Shown here piece after piece: positions 24,607 through 33,334 of a DNA stretch of 64,000 nt (the stretch's first letter is position 1; each line of letters begins with the position of its first letter). Position numbers and translations under genes: made by a program. The DNA is from Ruegeria halocynthiae (GTDB taxonomy: Bacteria; Pseudomonadota; Alphaproteobacteria; Rhodobacterales; Rhodobacteraceae), in contig NZ_JQEZ01000003.1 of the NCBI RefSeq assembly GCF_000743705.1, forward strand, positions 782,178-846,177, written 5' to 3'. A model generated the notes under the pieces. The model was not told the DNA's origin, made no database searches, and saw only the letters and a list, made by a program, of their open reading frames with translations.

Positions 24607-27525
24607 TCACGCTACAGGGGTGGTTTTGTCGCGCGGGTCTGGCGTCAGAAGGTGCCGCAGCAAGGCCACCGGATGCGCCTTGAGGCTGAGGCGGGTGGCG
24701 ACGTAATCCTCGACTACCTGCTCACCCAGCGTCATCTGCGGCAGGTAGGCTTCGGGCTCGTCCAGCGCCTCGCCCTCCAGGTCCTGCGAGAACAGCGGTA
24801 GGGGCTTGGCGGTCGCAATCGCCTTGGCCTGCCACAACGCCTCGCGCCGGGTCAGATCGCAGGCGGCGAAGGCATCGGCCTCGGCCAGCCGTTCGATCAC
24901 CGAGGGGCCAAGCCCCGCGCGGCGCCAGACATCGTCGACCTGATGGTAGCCGTTGCCGCGCGCGGCAGTCAGCCAGCTGGCATCCTCTTCGCTGAGACCC
25001 TTGATCTGGCGGAACCCCAGCCGCAGGGCCAGCCCGCCATGGCCGTCAGGCTCCATCACATTGTCCCAGAAGCTGGCATTGATGCAGACCGGGCGCACCT
25101 GAACCCCGTGTTCGCGCGCATCGCGCACGATCTGCGCCGGGGCGTAGAACCCCATCGGCTGCGAATTCAGCAGCGCACAGGCGAAGATGCCCGGATGATG
25201 ACATTTGATCCAGGCCGAAGCATAGACCAACAGCGCAAAGCTGGCCGCGTGGCTTTCGGGGAAGCCGTAGGAGCCGAAGCCTTCGATCTGCGAAAAACAC
25301 CGCTCGGCGAAATCCCGATCATAATTGTTTTGCTCCATCCCGCGCAGGAACAACGCGCGGAATTCGCTGACGGACCCATGTTTCTTGAAGGTCGCCAGCG
25401 AGCGGCGCAGCCTGTCGGCCTGTTCCGGGGTGAACCCCGCACCAACAATGGCAATCTGCATCGCCTGTTCCTGAAACAGCGGCACGCCCAGGGTTTTGCC
25501 CAGCACCTCGCCGAGTTCATCCGACGGGAAAACGACGGGCTCTTCGCCATTCCGACGCCGGATATAGGGATGCACCATGTCACCCTGAATGGGACCGGGG
25601 CGAATGATGGCAACCTCGATCACCAGATCGTAGAACTTGCGCGGCTTCATCCGGGGAAGGAAGTTCATCTGCGCCCGGCTTTCCACCTGAAACACGCCGA
25701 TGCTGTCGGCCTTGCACAGCATGTCATAGACCACCGGGTCCTCGGGCGGCAGGGTGGCCAGCGTGTATTGGGTCTGATGGTGTTGTCCGATCAGATCAAA
25801 CGCTTTGCGGATGCAGGTCAGCATGCCAAGGCTCAGCACATCGACCTTGAGGATGCCCAGCGTGTCGATATCATCCTTGTCCCAGCAGATGACCGTACGG
25901 CCTTCCATCGTGGCGTTTTCGATGGGGACGAGTTCGTCCAGCCGCCCTTCGGTGATGATAAAGCCGCCGACGTGCTGAGACAGGTGGCGAGGAAAGCCGT
26001 TGATCTCATAGACCAACATTAGAGTCTGTTTCAAACGTCTATCTTCGGGGTCAAGGCCGATTTCACGCATCCGTTCGGCCTCAAGCCCGGCGGCCGAGAA
26101 GAACCCCCAAAGCTGCGAGGACAGCGCCGAGATGGTGTCTTCGGTCAGCCCCATGGCGCGACCGACCTCGCGAATGGCGCGCTTGCCGCGATAGTGGATG
26201 ACGGTGGCACACAGCCCCGCGCGGTGGCGTTCGTAGCGGTCGTAAATGTGCTGGATGACCTCTTCGCGGCGTTCATGTTCGAAATCCACGTCGATATCGG
26301 GCGGCTCGTCGCGCGCCTCGGACACGAAGCGTTCAAAAACCATGGTGCCCATTTCGGGGCTGACCTCGGTGATGCCGAGGCAGAAGCAGACTACCGAATT
26401 GGCCGCCGATCCGCGTCCCTGGCAGAGGATGTCACGCGAGCGCGCGAAATGGACGATATCGCGGACGGTCAGGAAATAGGGCTCATACTTCAGCTTGCCG
26501 ATCAGGGTGAGTTCATGCGCCAGCATCTTTTTGACTTTGTCCGACGCCCCCGCCGGATAGCGCCATTGCAACCCTTCCTGCGCCAGACGGTGCAGGCGCT
26601 GGATCGGGGTTTCCTGTTCGCTGCCTTCGCTGGGGTATTCATAGCGCAGCTCATCCAGCGAGAAGGTGAGCTGTTCACTAAGCGTATGAGCGCGGGCAAC
26701 CGCGCCCTCATAGCCCTTGAAGATACGCAGCATTTCGGGTTCGGATCGCAGACGTTGTTCGCCATTGGCCAGCGCGTCACGCCCCAGCTCATCCACCTTG
26801 CGGCGCAGGCGGATGGCGGTCAGCACATCCCCCAGCTTGCGACGGGTGCCGTGATGCATCAACGGCGTGGCACTGGCGAGTGTGGGGAGACCCAATAGCT
26901 TTGATTTAGTCTCTAATGCAGAGAAATACGCACTATCTGCGCCGTCATACCGGGGGTGCATCAGCAGATGCATCCGTCCGTCAAAGCGGCGCGTCAGCTG
27001 TTGCGCCTGTGTCCGCCATCCGTCCGCGCCGCCAGTGGACGGGGTCGTCTGTGGCCAGAGCAGCAGGTGGAGATCGTCGGAAAATTCCAGCAGGTCGGAC
27101 AGGTGCAGGATGCAATCGCCCTTCTCGGCGCGCAGGCGGCCCTTGGACAGGATGCGGCACAGGTTAGCCCAGCCCTGCCGGTTCAGCGGCAGGGCCGTCA
27201 CGGTGGGCGCGTCGGTAAAAATCAACCGCGCCGCAGGGATCAAGCGCGGCACCGCATGGATGGGGTAAGAGGGCGGTTTCGGGATGTGATCGGGGCAAGG
27301 CGGACCTACGGAGGTGTTCTGCGCCTCCCACTCCAGCCGTTCGCGGACTTTGCGGGCGATCTCACGCGCCTGGGTGTGGGCGCGGACGATTCCGGCGACC
27401 GAGTTGTCATCGGCAATCGCGATGGCTGGCAGGCCCAGGGTGACGGCACGCTCCATATACTCCTCGGGGTGGGAGGCCCCGGTGAGGAAGGTGAAATTCG
27501 ACGTGATCGACAATTCGGCATACAT
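24607..27525 (-). CDS. dnaE2: error-prone DNA polymerase DnaE2, C-terminally truncated
   Basis: Alpha-type polymerase of 972 residues for SOS mutagenesis, shorter than the 1000-1100 residues usual for DnaE2. The N terminus Y-A-E-L-S-I-T-S-N-F-T-F-L and the PHP domain are normal, and the catalytic aspartates are present in P-D-I-D-V-D-F (about residues 405-412). The protein stops just after the V-V-E-D-Y-V-A-T-R-L-S-L-K-A-H-P block. The OB-fold domain that normally follows, of roughly 100 residues, is missing. It is not encoded in another frame downstream, where a globin gene starts 49 bases later. Function may be reduced. A LexA-like box lies upstream. Confidence 0.93.
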   Translation of the reverse strand: MYAELSITSNFTFLTGASHPEEYMERAVTLGLPAIAIADDNSVAGIVRAHTQAREIARKVRERLEWEAQNTSVGPPCPDHIPKPPSYPIHAVPRLIPAARLIFTDAPTVTALPLNRQGWANLCRILSKGRLRAEKGDCILHLSDLLEFSDDLHLLLWPQTTPSTGGADGWRTQAQQLTRRFDGRMHLLMHPRYDGADSAYFSALETKSKLLGLPTLASATPLMHHGTRRKLGDVLTAIRLRRKVDELGRDALANGEQRLRSEPEMLRIFKGYEGAVARAHTLSEQLTFSLDELRYEYPSEGSEQETPIQRLHRLAQEGLQWRYPAGASDKVKKMLAHELTLIGKLKYEPYFLTVRDIVHFARSRDILCQGRGSAANSVVCFCLGITEVSPEMGTMVFERFVSEARDEPPDIDVDFEHERREEVIQHIYDRYERHRAGLCATVIHYRGKRAIREVGRAMGLTEDTISALSSQLWGFFSAAGLEAERMREIGLDPEDRRLKQTLMLVYEINGFPRHLSQHVGGFIITEGRLDELVPIENATMEGRTVICWDKDDIDTLGILKVDVLSLGMLTCIRKAFDLIGQHHQTQYTLATLPPEDPVVYDMLCKADSIGVFQVESRAQMNFLPRMKPRKFYDLVIEVAIIRPGPIQGDMVHPYIRRRNGEEPVVFPSDELGEVLGKTLGVPLFQEQAMQIAIVGAGFTPEQADRLRRSLATFKKHGSVSEFRALFLRGMEQNNYDRDFAERCFSQIEGFGSYGFPESHAASFALLVYASAWIKCHHPGIFACALLNSQPMGFYAPAQIVRDAREHGVQVRPVCINASFWDNVMEPDGHGGLALRLGFRQIKGLSEEDASWLTAARGNGYHQVDDVWRRAGLGPSVIERLAEADAFAACDLTRREALWQAKAIATAKPLPLFSQDLEGEALDEPEAYLPQMTLGEQVVEDYVATRLSLKAHPVALLRHLLTPDPRDKTTPVA

Positions 27526-27541
27526 GGCGATTCTGCATTAT

Positions 27542-27556
27542 ATTCACGTTTTGTTC
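27542..27556 (-). promoter_or_regulatory. LexA-like box upstream of dnaE2 (one mismatch)
   Basis: ATTC-N7-GTTC at 27542-27556 differs by one base from the alphaproteobacterial LexA box GTTC-N7-GTTC. It lies 17 bases upstream of the dnaE2 start codon, where LexA would block transcription. Confidence 0.55.
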
Positions 27557-27685
27557 TAATGTATCTATCGAAATTTCATACAGCGTGGATCGGGGCCTGT
27601 CGCATTCCTGCGGGTCAAAAGCTGTTATGCCAGAAAACGCGTCACATCACGGCAAGCGTGGACTCGGCAGGTGATTCCAAGATAA

Positions 27686-27700
27686 GAACAAAATAAGAAC
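27686..27700 (+). promoter_or_regulatory. LexA (SOS) box upstream of imuB
   Basis: GAAC-AAAATAA-GAAC at 27686-27700 is a perfect match, on the complement, to the alphaproteobacterial LexA consensus GTTC-N7-GTTC. It lies 16 bases before the imuB start, consistent with damage-inducible expression. Confidence 0.85.
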
Positions 27701-27716
27701 ATGTGATGTCTGTCCG

Positions 27717-29369
27717 ATGCCCAAACGCCGAATACTTTCCCTGTGGTTTCCCCGTCTGGGGGCTGAACGGCTGATCCGGGCCGCGCGGGGCCTGCATGCC
27801 GGGCCTTTGGCAGTGGTGACGGAACAGTCGAACATGCAGGTCGTCACCTCGCTGAATGCCGACGCTCAGGCCGCCGGGCTGCGTATCGGGCAGCCGGTGC
27901 GCGACGCCCATGCCATGTGTGCCAGCCTGATCACCCGCCCGCGCAACACCCCGGCCGAGGCCGCGTTCCTGACCGCGCTGCGCCGCTGGGCGGGCAAGTT
28001 CAGCCCATGGGTGGCCGAAGGGACACCGGATGGGCTGGTCATCGACCTGTCGGGCTGCACCCATCTGTTCGGCGGCGAAGAGGCGTTGCTGCGCGTTATT
28101 GAAGCTGACTGCGCCGATATGGGGCTAAGCGTGCAGATGGGCATCGCCGACACGCTGGGCGCGGCCTGGGCGCTGGCGCGCTATGCCGGGCAAGAGGCCA
28201 CATCCGACCGCAACGGCGACGCCATCAGTCAAGAAGCCCGCGCCACCCGCGCCCGCGCCACCAAGCGGCGGCATTGGACCAAGGGCGGGGCCGCGCCGCA
28301 GGTGATGGCCTTGGGCGGTGGCGCACGGATTGCGGCGCCCGGGCAGGTTTATGGCGCACTCAGCCCCCTGCCCATCGCGGCGCTGCGGCTGGAAGATCAG
28401 ATCGTGGCGCAGTTGAACCGTCTGGGCCTGCGCCGGATCGGCGATCTGCTGGGCCAGCCCCGCGCCTCACTGGCGCGGCGGTTCGGGCGCGGGCTGGTGC
28501 TGCGGCTGGATCAGGCCATGGGCAGCGCGCCCGAGCCGGTTTCCCCTGCCCGCCCACCGCATCACTTTGCGGTGCGGATGACCCTGCCCAACCCGATCGG
28601 GCTGATTGAGGACGTGATGGCCGCCATCGACCGGGTGCTGCCCACGCTCTGCGCCAAGCTTGAGGAGAAAGGCCGCGGCGTTCGCACCCTGCGGCTGGAG
28701 GCGCATCGCGCCGATCAGGCGGCTGAGATCATCGAGGTCGGTCTGGCCCGCCCAACCTATGACAAACATCGCATTCGCCCCTTGTTAGAGATGAAGATCG
28801 ACAAGATTGACGCAGGCTATGGCATCGACATGCTACGGCTTGAGGCGGTGCAGTCCGAGCCCATCCACGCCCGCACCATGGCCGGTCACGCCGAGGCGCA
28901 GCGTGCCGTTCGCAACCGGCTAGAGGGTAATACCGCAGTCGATGACCTGATCGGCAAACTGGGCGCTCGGGTCGGGCTGGAGGCGATCACCCGGCGTCAC
29001 CCGGCGGCCTCGCATATCCCCGAAAAGACCGCGCAGGTTCTGGCGGCGGCGTGGTCGGAACCCGCCCGCGACTGGCCCGCCGCGCCGCGCGCCCGTCCCT
29101 TGCAGATGTGGCAACCCGAGCCGGTGATGGCTCCGGAAACCCCGGATATGCCCGCTGCGTTTCGCTGGCGTGGGCGCGACTGGCAGTTGGCGCAGGCCAC
29201 CGGCCCGGAACGGATCGCACCGGAATGGTGGCTGGATGATCCCAACTGGCGCAGCGGCGTGCGCGATTATTGGGTGGTGGTGACGGAACAGGGGGAACGG
29301 CTGTGGCTGTTCTACGGCCATGGCGGCAGCCTGTCGGCGGGCTGGTTCTGTCAGGGGCAGTTTGGGTGA
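27717..29369 (+). CDS. imuB: DNA polymerase Y family protein ImuB
   Basis: Y-family polymerase homologue of 550 residues. ImuB is thought to lack catalysis itself and to bridge DnaE2 and the beta clamp in the mutasome. It shows P-K-R-R-I-L-S-L-W-F-P-R-L at the start, L-V-I-D-L-S-G-C-T-H-L-F-G-G-E around residue 105, and the conserved C terminus W-L-D-D-P-N-W-R-S-G-V-R-D-Y-W. It is divergent from dnaE2 across a 191-base region carrying LexA-like boxes. The usual third partner, imuA, is not in this window. Confidence 0.93.
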   Translation: MPKRRILSLWFPRLGAERLIRAARGLHAGPLAVVTEQSNMQVVTSLNADAQAAGLRIGQPVRDAHAMCASLITRPRNTPAEAAFLTALRRWAGKFSPWVAEGTPDGLVIDLSGCTHLFGGEEALLRVIEADCADMGLSVQMGIADTLGAAWALARYAGQEATSDRNGDAISQEARATRARATKRRHWTKGGAAPQVMALGGGARIAAPGQVYGALSPLPIAALRLEDQIVAQLNRLGLRRIGDLLGQPRASLARRFGRGLVLRLDQAMGSAPEPVSPARPPHHFAVRMTLPNPIGLIEDVMAAIDRVLPTLCAKLEEKGRGVRTLRLEAHRADQAAEIIEVGLARPTYDKHRIRPLLEMKIDKIDAGYGIDMLRLEAVQSEPIHARTMAGHAEAQRAVRNRLEGNTAVDDLIGKLGARVGLEAITRRHPAASHIPEKTAQVLAAAWSEPARDWPAAPRARPLQMWQPEPVMAPETPDMPAAFRWRGRDWQLAQATGPERIAPEWWLDDPNWRSGVRDYWVVVTEQGERLWLFYGHGGSLSAGWFCQGQFG

Positions 29370-29387
29370 ATTTCACCCAATTAGGCT

Positions 29388-30113
29388 CTATCTTCCGCGA
29401 TACACCAACAGATCCGGCAGATAATCGATCAGACGAACCACCCAGGAAAACGGTGCCGGGAAATCGGTGCGGAAACGGCGGCGCGACATTGCCTTGACCA
29501 CGCGCTCTGCCGCGTCCTCGGGCGTCATCAGCATTGGCATCCGGAACTTGTTCTTCTCGGTCAGGCGGGTCTTGATGAAACCGGGGTTGACGATCCGTAC
29601 GGTCACGCCGGTTCCGGCCAGATCATGCCGCATCGTCTCGGCCAGAGAAATCAGCGCCGCCTTGCTGGAGCCATATCCGATCGCCGCAGGCAAGCCATGG
29701 TAGCCCGCCAGAGACCCGATCAGGGTGATGTCGCCGCGCCCAACCTGCACAAACCCGGGCACTGTTTCGCCCAGCACGCGCACAGCGCCGGAATAGTTCA
29801 CATCACTTATAGCCAGCGCGGATTCGGTCTTCCACTCGGTCGAACGCAAGGGGTCATACGCCCCGGCGTTATAGACCAGCCCGTCCACCTGTCCGATCCG
29901 CGCGGCAGCATCACGAACCGAGTCCAAATTGGTCACATCACAGGGCACGGAGCGCGCATTGGGCAGAGCAGCACAGATATCGCCCAGTCGGTCGGCATTG
30001 CGCGCGGACAGGATCAGATGCGCGCCATGACGGCTCAGCGCCCGGGCCAGCGCGCGGCCCAGCCCCTCGCTTGCGCCGACAATCCAATAGGTCTTTCCGT
30101 CAAAGCTGCTCAT
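29388..30113 (-). CDS. SDR family NAD(P)-dependent oxidoreductase
   Basis: Short-chain dehydrogenase of 241 residues. The cofactor motif is G-A-S-E-G-L-G near residue 13, the catalytic Y-x-x-x-K is in Y-G-S-S-K and the catalytic serine is in I-G-S-L-A-G. The substrate is unknown. A promoter-like pair (TGATCC and CGTAAT, on the complement) lies 30-57 bases upstream and matches the one driving the divergent FAD oxidoreductase gene, so the two are probably co-regulated by an RpoE-type sigma factor. Confidence 0.9.
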   Translation of the reverse strand: MSSFDGKTYWIVGASEGLGRALARALSRHGAHLILSARNADRLGDICAALPNARSVPCDVTNLDSVRDAAARIGQVDGLVYNAGAYDPLRSTEWKTESALAISDVNYSGAVRVLGETVPGFVQVGRGDITLIGSLAGYHGLPAAIGYGSSKAALISLAETMRHDLAGTGVTVRIVNPGFIKTRLTEKNKFRMPMLMTPEDAAERVVKAMSRRRFRTDFPAPFSWVVRLIDYLPDLLVYRGR

Positions 30114-30142
30114 ACCACGGCCACTTCTGTTGCGTATCAGGT

Positions 30143-30170
30143 ATTACGGATAGGGGACGCGGCCGGATCA
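30143..30170 (-). promoter_or_regulatory. RpoE/ECF11-like promoter for the SDR gene
   Basis: On the minus strand TGATCC (170-165) and CGTAAT (148-143) are separated by 16 bases. TGATCC is the -35 element I recall for RpoE/ChrR-controlled promoters in Rhodobacter. Sharing the same spacing and a CGTA-type -10 with the divergent promoter makes chance unlikely. Confidence 0.6.
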
Positions 30171-30221
30171 TGCACCCAGGCATCACGACCCCGTGCATTT
30201 GCGAAAAACATCTGATCCGAT

Positions 30222-30248
30222 TGATCCACCCCCGCATCTTCTGCGTAT
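30222..30248 (+). promoter_or_regulatory. RpoE/ECF11-like promoter for the FAD oxidoreductase operon
   Basis: TGATCC at 30222-30227 and CGTAT at 30244-30248 are separated by 16 bases, exactly as in the divergent promoter. The start codon is 32 bases further on, behind GAGG at 30272-30275. A second TGATCC lies at 30213-30218. Confidence 0.62.
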
Positions 30249-30280
30249 CCTATTGTAAAATGTCGCACAAAGAGGATGGC

Positions 30281-31615
30281 ATGTTCGACGAAACCCGGGG
30301 CGTACGCAAGAAAATCGCAGTAGTAGGTGCAGGTATCTCAGGACTGTCCGCCGCTTACTATCTTTCAGAAAACCACGATGTCACCCTGTTCGAGGCCGAA
30401 CCCCGGCTGGGCGGGCACGCCCGCACGGTCATGGCAGGCAGGAATGGCGATCAGCCCGTCGATACCGGGTTCATCGTGTTCAACTATGCCACCTACCCAT
30501 ACCTGACGAAGCTGTTCGATGAGCTGAACGTGCCGGTGATCGAAAGCGAAATGAGCTTTGGCGCCACCATCGACAATGGCCGTATCGAATATGGGCTGAA
30601 CAACCTGCGCACGTTGACCGCACAGAAACGCAACCTCGCCCGCCCGGCCTATTACAAGATGATCGCCGACATCCTGCGGTTTGGAAAAGAGGCCCCCGAC
30701 GCCGCGCAGGATGATGACATCACAATCGGAGAGCTGGTCGATCAACTGCGTCTGGGCCAGTGGTTCCGCCACAATTACCTGATGCCGATGTGCGGCGCGA
30801 TCTGGTCTACCCCGGTCGAGTTTGTGGATCAATTTCCGGCCCGCTCACTGGTGCAGTTCTTCCGCAACCACGCCCTGCTGGCCAGCGGCCGTGCCAAACA
30901 GCATCAATGGTACACGGTCAAAGGCGGCAGCATCGAATATGTTCGCCGGATCGACGCCGCCCTGCGTGCGCGTGGATGCGAAATCCGTCTGGCCGCGCCG
31001 GTCGATCATGTACAGCGCGACGATACGGGTGTCACGGTGCACAGTCAGGGGCAGGCCGACCTGTTTGATGAGATCATTATGGCCACCCATTCCGATCAAT
31101 CCCTTGCCATTCTGGGTGAGGCCGCCACATCTGAAGAAAAAGCCGCATTAGAGTCTATTCGCTATCAGCCCAACACTGCTATTTTGCATTGTGACCCCCG
31201 TCAGATGCCGCAGCGGCGCGCGTGCTGGTCCAGCTGGACCTATCGTTCGCAGGCTGGGAACGTTGGTGTCACCTATTGGATGAACCGCCTGCAAAACATT
31301 GCGGACAGCGATCCGCTGTTTGTGACGCTGAATGCATCGTCGGATATTTCCGCGGACAAGATTTACGATCAGGTCGAATTTGCCCACCCGGTGTTCGACA
31401 AGGCCGCCCTGAAGGCGCAGGGACAAATTCGCGCGATGCAGGGGCAGAACCGAACCTGGTTTGCCGGAGCTTACAACCGGCATGGTTTTCACGAAGACGG
31501 GATTGCCAGCGCGATGCATGTTGTCCAGCGCATAAACAGCAGCCCGCACACAATCGGAGCTGACAATGGCATGTCCGCAGACGACCCGACCCTCCCTGCT
31601 CCGGCAGATATTTGA
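30281..31615 (+). CDS. FAD-dependent amine-oxidase-type oxidoreductase (NAD/FAD-binding protein)
   Basis: Flavoprotein of 444 residues. The Rossmann motif V-G-A-G-I-S-G is followed by a second FAD contact, E-A-E-P-R-L-G-G-H-A-R-T, typical of amine-oxidase/desaturase-like enzymes. The C terminus has R-T-W-F-A-G-A-Y. Homologues sit in RpoE/ChrR-controlled operons of Rhodobacter involved in lipid changes during photo-oxidative stress. I start it at ATG 30281 (GAGG upstream); the longer frame to 30071 runs over the promoter. It overlaps the next gene by 50 bases. Confidence 0.88.
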   Translation: MFDETRGVRKKIAVVGAGISGLSAAYYLSENHDVTLFEAEPRLGGHARTVMAGRNGDQPVDTGFIVFNYATYPYLTKLFDELNVPVIESEMSFGATIDNGRIEYGLNNLRTLTAQKRNLARPAYYKMIADILRFGKEAPDAAQDDDITIGELVDQLRLGQWFRHNYLMPMCGAIWSTPVEFVDQFPARSLVQFFRNHALLASGRAKQHQWYTVKGGSIEYVRRIDAALRARGCEIRLAAPVDHVQRDDTGVTVHSQGQADLFDEIIMATHSDQSLAILGEAATSEEKAALESIRYQPNTAILHCDPRQMPQRRACWSSWTYRSQAGNVGVTYWMNRLQNIADSDPLFVTLNASSDISADKIYDQVEFAHPVFDKAALKAQGQIRAMQGQNRTWFAGAYNRHGFHEDGIASAMHVVQRINSSPHTIGADNGMSADDPTLPAPADI

Positions 31616-32111
31616 CATCTGCGGCGCAGCGTTGGTTTCCTTTGCTTTACTGGCTCCGACCGGGTTGGCGGCGTCGCCTGTCACTCAAACGCTGCCCGAC
31701 GCGCAGCCAAGGGGCAGCGCGACATTTCGATTTCTGGGCGTGCCGGTCTATGATGCCCGACTTTACACCCCAAAAGGTGCCGCGTTCAGCTGGGATGAGG
31801 ATTTTGGCCTGCAACTGACCTATCGCAAAACGCTCAGGCAAAAAGCGCTGGTGGAATCGACGCTGGATGAGATGGCCCGGCAGGGCAGCCCGGCCCCGAC
31901 GCAAACCCAGTTGAAGCAATGCTTTCAGGCCGTTGGCAAGGGCGACATCTATGTTGCGATTTCCCGGGGGCCAAACAGGGTTGGCTTTTGGCGCAACGGG
32001 CAAAAAACTTGCACCCTGTCCTACCCCGGGGCCAAACGTGCCTTCATGTCCATCTTTCTGGGCGCTGACGCCAGATCAGCCAGCTTCGCCCGACAGTTGA
32101 AAGGCCGATGA
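31566..32111 (+). CDS. exported chalcone-isomerase-like protein
   Basis: Protein of 181 residues with a signal peptide (hydrophobic about 17-35, ending G-L-A-A). The mature part resembles the chalcone-isomerase-like family of bacterial envelope proteins: R-G-S-A-T-F-R-F-L-G-V-P-V-Y-D-A-R-L-Y, then L-T-Y-R-K-T-L, and a late A-F-M-S-I-F-L-G. These proteins do not make flavonoids in bacteria; a fatty-acid or membrane role is suspected. The start lies inside the preceding gene and the stop overlaps the MFS start as ATGA. Confidence 0.78.
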   Translation: MACPQTTRPSLLRQIFDICGAALVSFALLAPTGLAASPVTQTLPDAQPRGSATFRFLGVPVYDARLYTPKGAAFSWDEDFGLQLTYRKTLRQKALVESTLDEMARQGSPAPTQTQLKQCFQAVGKGDIYVAISRGPNRVGFWRNGQKTCTLSYPGAKRAFMSIFLGADARSASFARQLKGR

Positions 32112-33334
32112 TGCTGTATCCGCGTGTCAGTCTTTATGCGCTGATGTTGGCTGCGGCGGGTATCCCGCTGTATATCCATCTGCCGCGTTTTGCTGCCGTC
32201 AATCTGGGTATGGGGCTGGCGCTGATCGGAACCATTCTGCTGATGATCCGGCTGGTCGATCTGATACAAGATCCGCTGATCGGCTGGGCCATCGACCGCT
32301 GGCCGCAGGCGCAATCCTTGTTTGCCGCAACCGCAGCGATTGGGTTGGCGGTTGGGTTTCCCCTGTTGTTTGACCTGCCACAGGGCGTCAGTATCCCTGT
32401 ATTAGTCTCTGTTTTGGTGCTCTTGTTTTCCGCGTACAGCCTTGGAACCATCCTGCTGTACGGTCGCAGCGCGACATTGGCGAAACACCCTGATCCGTCC
32501 GAACTGATGACACTGGCCGCCTGGCGCGAGGGCGGTCAACTGACCGGCGTGGTTCTTGCCGCCAGCGCCCCGGCGATGTTCGTAGCTTTTGGAACAGGCG
32601 CCCAAGGTTATCCCGCCTTTGGCATGTTCCTGGGGGGTCTGGCCGTTGTCACGCTGATCGTGACCTTGCCGATCTGGCGACGCACCCCGATCACCGGAAA
32701 CAGCCTGTCCCTTGCCGGTTTGGGTCAGGCCGGTGCATTGCGCCTGTTGGTGCTGGCTTTGGTCAACAGCCTGCCGGTGGCGATCACGTCGACCCTGTTT
32801 TTGTTTTTTGTCGAGGACCGCCTGCAACTGCCCGGTAAAGCCGGGCCGCTGCTGATCCTTTTCTTTCTCAGCGCCGGGGCCAGCGTGCCGCTTTGGGCCA
32901 GGCTCAGCAATCGAATTGGCGCGAAACAGACTCTGATAATCGCTATGCCGCTGTCGATCGCGGGCTTTATCGGGGCCGCCATGTTGTCGGCCGGCAACCT
33001 GTCCGGCTTTGCCATGATCTGCCTGGCATCCGGCGCAGCACTGGGCGCGGATATGGTGGTGTTACCCGCCATGTTCTCGGTCGTGTTGACGCGCGCGGGG
33101 CTGAATGCCTCATCCGCGTTCGGCATCTGGTCATTTGCGGGCAAGCTGGGCCTTGCGCTGGCCGCCTTTCTCACACTGCCACTGCTGGAACGCAGCGGCT
33201 TCACCCCAGGACATGCCAATTCGGCGCAGGCGTTACAGACGCTCAACCTCGCTTATGCCGTGCTGCCCTGCATCCTGAAACTCGGCGCGTTTGGATTGGT
33301 TCTGACGCTGCCTACTGAGGTCTCAGCCAAATGA
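32108..33334 (+). CDS. MFS transporter
   Basis: Major facilitator of 408 residues with about twelve hydrophobic segments. The loop D-L-I-Q-D-P-L-I-G-W-A-I-D-R is typical of the GPH/MelB-like (sugar:cation or lipid) branch. It is the third gene of the RpoE-like operon. ATGA overlaps join it to the genes on both sides, so translation is coupled. The substrate is unknown; in related operons the transporter is co-expressed with lipid-modifying enzymes. Confidence 0.88.
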   Translation: MMLYPRVSLYALMLAAAGIPLYIHLPRFAAVNLGMGLALIGTILLMIRLVDLIQDPLIGWAIDRWPQAQSLFAATAAIGLAVGFPLLFDLPQGVSIPVLVSVLVLLFSAYSLGTILLYGRSATLAKHPDPSELMTLAAWREGGQLTGVVLAASAPAMFVAFGTGAQGYPAFGMFLGGLAVVTLIVTLPIWRRTPITGNSLSLAGLGQAGALRLLVLALVNSLPVAITSTLFLFFVEDRLQLPGKAGPLLILFFLSAGASVPLWARLSNRIGAKQTLIIAMPLSIAGFIGAAMLSAGNLSGFAMICLASGAALGADMVVLPAMFSVVLTRAGLNASSAFGIWSFAGKLGLALAAFLTLPLLERSGFTPGHANSAQALQTLNLAYAVLPCILKLGAFGLVLTLPTEVSAK

